64,000 nt of DNA from Anaerocolumna xylanovorans DSM 12503. Lineage in GTDB: Bacteria > Bacillota > Clostridia > Lachnospirales > Lachnospiraceae. The notes under the pieces are model-generated. The model did not search any database. It was not told the DNA's origin and saw only the letters and a list, made by a program, of their open reading frames with translations. Shown here in pieces: positions 61,338 to 64,000 of this stretch (the stretch's first letter is position 1; every line of letters begins with the position of its first letter). The stretch lies in contig NZ_FRFD01000016.1 in NCBI RefSeq assembly GCF_900143645.1, positions 58,724-122,723 of the forward strand, given 5' to 3'. The translations under genes were made by a program, and so were the position numbers.

Positions 61338-62360
61338 TTAATCCTGACCTTTGATTGCTTTTACTGCATTATCCAGTGCTTCTATTACCTTATCACACCA
61401 CTGGTCGAATTCCACATCCTCTTTCTGGCATTCGGGATGGCTAAGCACATAATTTACTGTTTCCTTTACCTGCTGGTCAAAGCGTTTGGTACAGGTAAAA
61501 CCCGGAACCAGCCTTTTGATTTTGGAATTGTCAAATACAACAGAATTTGCTTTATCTCCGATAAGGGCTCCTTTAAAATCCTCTGTGCTGGCGGCATCCA
61601 GGAATTCAGAGGAAACATAATATGCATTTAACGGAACTCCCAACGCATCTGCAACTGCTTTATGAATCTGATTCCAGGTAAGGGTTTCATCGGAAGTAAT
61701 CTGAACAGCTTCTCCAATTGCATGAATATTACCCATTAATCCAATAAAACCTTTGGCAAAGTCACTGTTATGGGTCACTGTCCAAAGAGCGGTTCCGTCT
61801 CCATGTATCAGAACCTTTTTTCCCTCCAGCATTCTCTTTAATACCTGATAGCTTCCTTTTGCACCATGAATACCAACGGGAACATTTCTTTCATCATAAG
61901 TATGGCTGGGTCTTACGATAGTTACTGGGAAGCCCTCTTCTCTGTAAAGCTTCATAAGATAATCCTCACATGCAATCTTATTTCTGGAATATTCCCAATA
62001 GGGATTTGCCAGAGGAGTTCCTTCCGTAATTCGGTAATCTGACAATGGTTTCTGGTATGCGGAAGCAGAGCTGATGAAGATAAACTGTTTTGTTTTATCT
62101 TTAAACAGCCTGTAATCTCTCTTAAGCTGTTCCGGCACAAAGGCAATGAAATCCGCTACTACATCAAAATCAAGGTCTTTGATAAGTCCTGCAACTTTTT
62201 CTTCCTCACCGATATCTGCAACCAATTCCTTTACTCTGCCGTCAAAGATATTGTTTTTACTGCCTCTGTTAAGTAAATACAATTCGTGTCCGTCCTTTGC
62301 CAGCTCCTTTGAAATGGCCGTGCTTATCGTTCCTGTTCCTCCAATAAATAATACCTTCAT
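61338..62360 (-). CDS. NAD-dependent epimerase/dehydratase-like SDR protein
   Basis: The 340-residue protein has an N-terminal Rossmann motif MKVLFIGGTGTISTAISKELAKDG, ADFIAFVPEQLKRDYRLF, and a YxxxK-like YWEYSRNKIACEDYL. These fit extended SDRs close to the isoflavone-reductase/NmrA or epimerase families. It is 72 bases after the aldo/keto reductase gene with an AAGGAGG site and probably is co-transcribed from the MerR-type promoter. Substrate unknown. Confidence 0.86.
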   Translation of the reverse strand: MKVLFIGGTGTISTAISKELAKDGHELYLLNRGSKNNIFDGRVKELVADIGEEEKVAGLIKDLDFDVVADFIAFVPEQLKRDYRLFKDKTKQFIFISSASAYQKPLSDYRITEGTPLANPYWEYSRNKIACEDYLMKLYREEGFPVTIVRPSHTYDERNVPVGIHGAKGSYQVLKRMLEGKKVLIHGDGTALWTVTHNSDFAKGFIGLMGNIHAIGEAVQITSDETLTWNQIHKAVADALGVPLNAYYVSSEFLDAASTEDFKGALIGDKANSVVFDNSKIKRLVPGFTCTKRFDQQVKETVNYVLSHPECQKEDVEFDQWCDKVIEALDNAVKAIKGQD

Positions 62361-62432
62361 AGATTCCTCCTTATCATGTATCTGCTTAGAATAATTTTAT
62401 CTCACTTCATCTGCACCTGCCGGATATTGTTT

Positions 62433-63572
62433 TTACTGCTTTATCAGTATGTCTTCCACTCTTTTTAACTCGTCCCTGATTTTTAAGCTCTGGGGACATC
62501 TGTCTTCGCACAGACCGCAATCCTTGCAATGCTCTATTGTCTTTCCATCGTTATTTTTATAATTCTTCATCTCATTTTTTGCATAATCTGTAAGCCCGTA
62601 TACATTATGGTAGGTATAAAGATTAAAAATCTTAGGAATGTCAATGCCTGCCGGACATGGCTGACAATAGGCACACCCTGTACAATAAAGCTCACTGAAT
62701 TTCTTTAAGTTCTCCGCAGATTCTCCAAGCTGTGCCCATTCTTCCTGGGTTAAGCCTTCCTTACTGCTTCCGATGACCACATTCTTCTCTACCATGTCCA
62801 TAGTTCCCATACCGGAAAGTGCGCAGCTTAGATAAGGATTACCCAATACAAACTTAAACGCCAGCTCATAGGTCGATATGGAAGGCTTACCGGTAAGCTT
62901 TGCATAAAGGTCTGTAGGTGCTGCCAGCCTGCCGCCTCCTACCGGTCCCATTGCCACCACACCAAGCCCCTTTGAAGCCGCATACTGAATCATCTCTTCG
63001 TTGCTTCTGTCCAGAAGATTGTACTGAACCAGCATGGTTTCCATGGGAACACCCCTGCTTTCTGCAGTATCAATAATATATTTGATATACTCAGCTTTGT
63101 CATGGAAAGAAAAGGATATATGCTTTATTAAGCCTTCTTCTTTGGCTTTTCTTGCCTCCTCTAAAAGATTAAGGCCAAGAACGCTCTTATCGTATTCCTC
63201 TTTGCTAAGCCCCCAGAAATGATAGAAGTCAATATACTCCATATCCAGCTTTTTTAAGCTTTTCTCTAAAAATCTTCTGTAATCGCCCGCTTCCTTACAT
63301 TTATCTACCGGAATCTTTGTGGAAACCATGACCTTGTCCCTGATTTCCTTAAGGGCTTTTCCAACCGTAATTTCACTGTTATGATGACAATAATACGGAG
63401 CCGTATCAAAATAATTCACACCGTCTTCATAAGCCTTTAAAAGCATGGGTATGGCTTCATCGTCATTAATATACCACTTTCCGTCTTTTTCATACTCCGG
63501 AAACCTCATACATCCAAATCCCAAAGCAGAAATCATAGCCCCTGTATTACCAAATTTCCTATAGTTCATCAT
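62433..63572 (-). CDS. Aldo/keto reductase with C-terminal [4Fe-4S] domain
   Basis: The 379-residue protein has the AKR barrel (YRKFGNTGAMISALGFGCMRFP, NYFDTAPYYCHHNSEITVGKAL with the catalytic Tyr, VSTKIPVDKC with Lys, YIDFYHFW with His), and a C-terminal ferredoxin-like extension with CTGCAYCQPCPAGID and CKDCGLCEDRCPQ, giving two 4Fe-4S clusters. Oxygen-sensitive AKRs of this type are frequent in Clostridia. A MerR-type promoter with 19-base spacer lies upstream. Confidence 0.93.
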   Translation of the reverse strand: MMNYRKFGNTGAMISALGFGCMRFPEYEKDGKWYINDDEAIPMLLKAYEDGVNYFDTAPYYCHHNSEITVGKALKEIRDKVMVSTKIPVDKCKEAGDYRRFLEKSLKKLDMEYIDFYHFWGLSKEEYDKSVLGLNLLEEARKAKEEGLIKHISFSFHDKAEYIKYIIDTAESRGVPMETMLVQYNLLDRSNEEMIQYAASKGLGVVAMGPVGGGRLAAPTDLYAKLTGKPSISTYELAFKFVLGNPYLSCALSGMGTMDMVEKNVVIGSSKEGLTQEEWAQLGESAENLKKFSELYCTGCAYCQPCPAGIDIPKIFNLYTYHNVYGLTDYAKNEMKNYKNNDGKTIEHCKDCGLCEDRCPQSLKIRDELKRVEDILIKQ

Positions 63573-63612
63573 AAAACCCCCTGTACTGTGATAGATTTAG
63601 TTTACTTCTTTA

Positions 63613-63643
63613 AGTATACCCCATAGAGTTAACTCTAGGTCAA
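63613..63643 (-). promoter_or_regulatory. MerR-type promoter with dyad operator
   Basis: TTGACC (63638-63643) and TATACT (63613-63618) are 19 bases apart on the minus strand, and the spacer holds the perfect palindrome TAGAGTTAACTCTA (63624-63637). A 19-base spacer with a central dyad is the hallmark of MerR-family activation. Confidence 0.82.
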
Positions 63644-63699
63644 ACGTTTTTTGCCGCTTTATTAAAAAATACCCGGCATCCGGTAAAATGATAAGTTAA

Positions 63700-64000
63700 A
63701 TTCTACTTTGCAGGACTAAATTCATTTTGAAAGAGTAAATTCTTCTTACATGAATTTAGTTCTGCACGACTTTCTGATATACTAAATTTGTCATGGATTC
63801 CCCCACAGACAGGAGGCCCATATGCCAGATAAAAAATATAACCAAAAGCACCTTACTATGACAGAACGTATCTGGATTGAAAAAGGGTTGAACGATGGTG
63901 AAACCTTTGCTTCTATTGCCAGACGAATTGAAAAACATCCAACCACCATCGCTAAGGAGGTTAAGCGTAACCGTTATTTTCCACCACTAAAAGATCGCAA
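63700..64000 (+). mobile_element. IS30-family insertion sequence, left end
   Basis: The transposase gene begins at 63822 and runs off the window. A dyad ACTAAATTCA (63715-63724) with TGAATTTAGT (63751-63760) lies upstream and may belong to the terminal inverted repeat or promoter. The outer end cannot be set without the right end. Confidence 0.6.
63822..64000 (+). CDS. IS30-family transposase (N-terminal part)
   Basis: The 59 visible residues MPDKKYNQKHLTMTERIWIEKGLNDGETFASIARRIEKHPTTIAKEVKRNRY are the helix-turn-helix start of IS30 transposases (broken here: MPDKKYNQKHLTMTER, IARRIEKHPTTIAKEV). The DDE catalytic domain lies beyond the window. AGGAGG sits 6 bases before ATG 63822. Whether the element is intact cannot be seen. 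Confidence 0.86.
   Translation, partial: MPDKKYNQKHLTMTERIWIEKGLNDGETFASIARRIEKHPTTIAKEVKRNRYFPPLKDR

Overview
The window looks like chromosome from a low-GC, spore-forming, anaerobic member of the Firmicutes, most likely a Lachnospiraceae relative of Lachnoclostridium or Anaerocolumna. This rests on gene content and order: IreB-RuvX-DUF1292-Fur-RNase J, HrcA-GrpE-DnaK-DnaJ-PrmA-RsmE, and Gpr-SpoIIP-LepA next to RpsT. Also consistent are sporulation genes (gpr, spoIIP, dpaA, dpaB), strong GGAGG ribosome binding sites with frequent TTG or GTG starts, and an S-layer-homology protein. No species name can be read from the sequence.

Layout. Positions 1-6.5 kb (minus strand) hold the start of speD and an operon for an S-layer-homology protein, a HlyD-type adaptor with an internally duplicated core, and a MacB-type ABC exporter. 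Positions 6.8-8.4 kb hold a glyoxalase-fold protein and a methyltransferase. Positions 8.5-17.4 kb are a long minus-strand housekeeping block (mtaB, ireB, ruvX, DUF1292, fur-type regulator, rnjA, MltG-like, O-methyltransferase, U32 peptidase, MFS). A small plus-strand HPr-like gene without the active histidine follows at 17.6 kb. Positions 18-28.7 kb carry thiI, a cysteine desulfurase, rsmE, prmA, dnaJ, dnaK, grpE, hrcA (perfect CIRCE) and hemW. Positions 28.7-32.1 kb are a two-component system wrapped around an ABC-2 transporter. Then come lepA, spoIIP, gpr, divergent rpsT, a chemotaxis receptor, a superoxide dismutase with a Fur-like box, plsY and a lipid glycosyltransferase.

From 42 to 54 kb the content is more accessory: two Ig-like (BIG2) secreted proteins, a J-domain protein, an acetyl xylan esterase-like hydrolase, a peroxiredoxin, a GT2-GtrA fusion, an anSME-type radical SAM enzyme, a pentapeptide-repeat protein, a GNAT, a secreted peptidoglycan-binding protein, two tiny tandem zinc-finger proteins, tRNA-Ala(GGC), and an 85-residue protein that strongly resembles animal and plant stefins (cystatins). 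From 54 to 64 kb are a T-box-controlled divergent methionyl-tRNA synthetase, dipicolinate synthase dpaAB, a GH16 beta-glucanase with a ricin-type domain, a secreted endonuclease/phosphatase-fold protein, a MerR-type-promoter operon (ferredoxin-like aldo/keto reductase plus SDR), and the left end of an IS30-family element.

The most interesting signals are the stefin-like protein, a dispersed two-hairpin repeat family of about 75-85 bp that sits against stop codons (at least seven loci, with apparent stem covariation), the paired mini zinc-finger genes, the T-box-controlled MetRS with a degenerate KMSKS loop, and a structured non-coding stretch at 17.92-18.05 kb. No CRISPR array, prophage or rRNA gene was seen.
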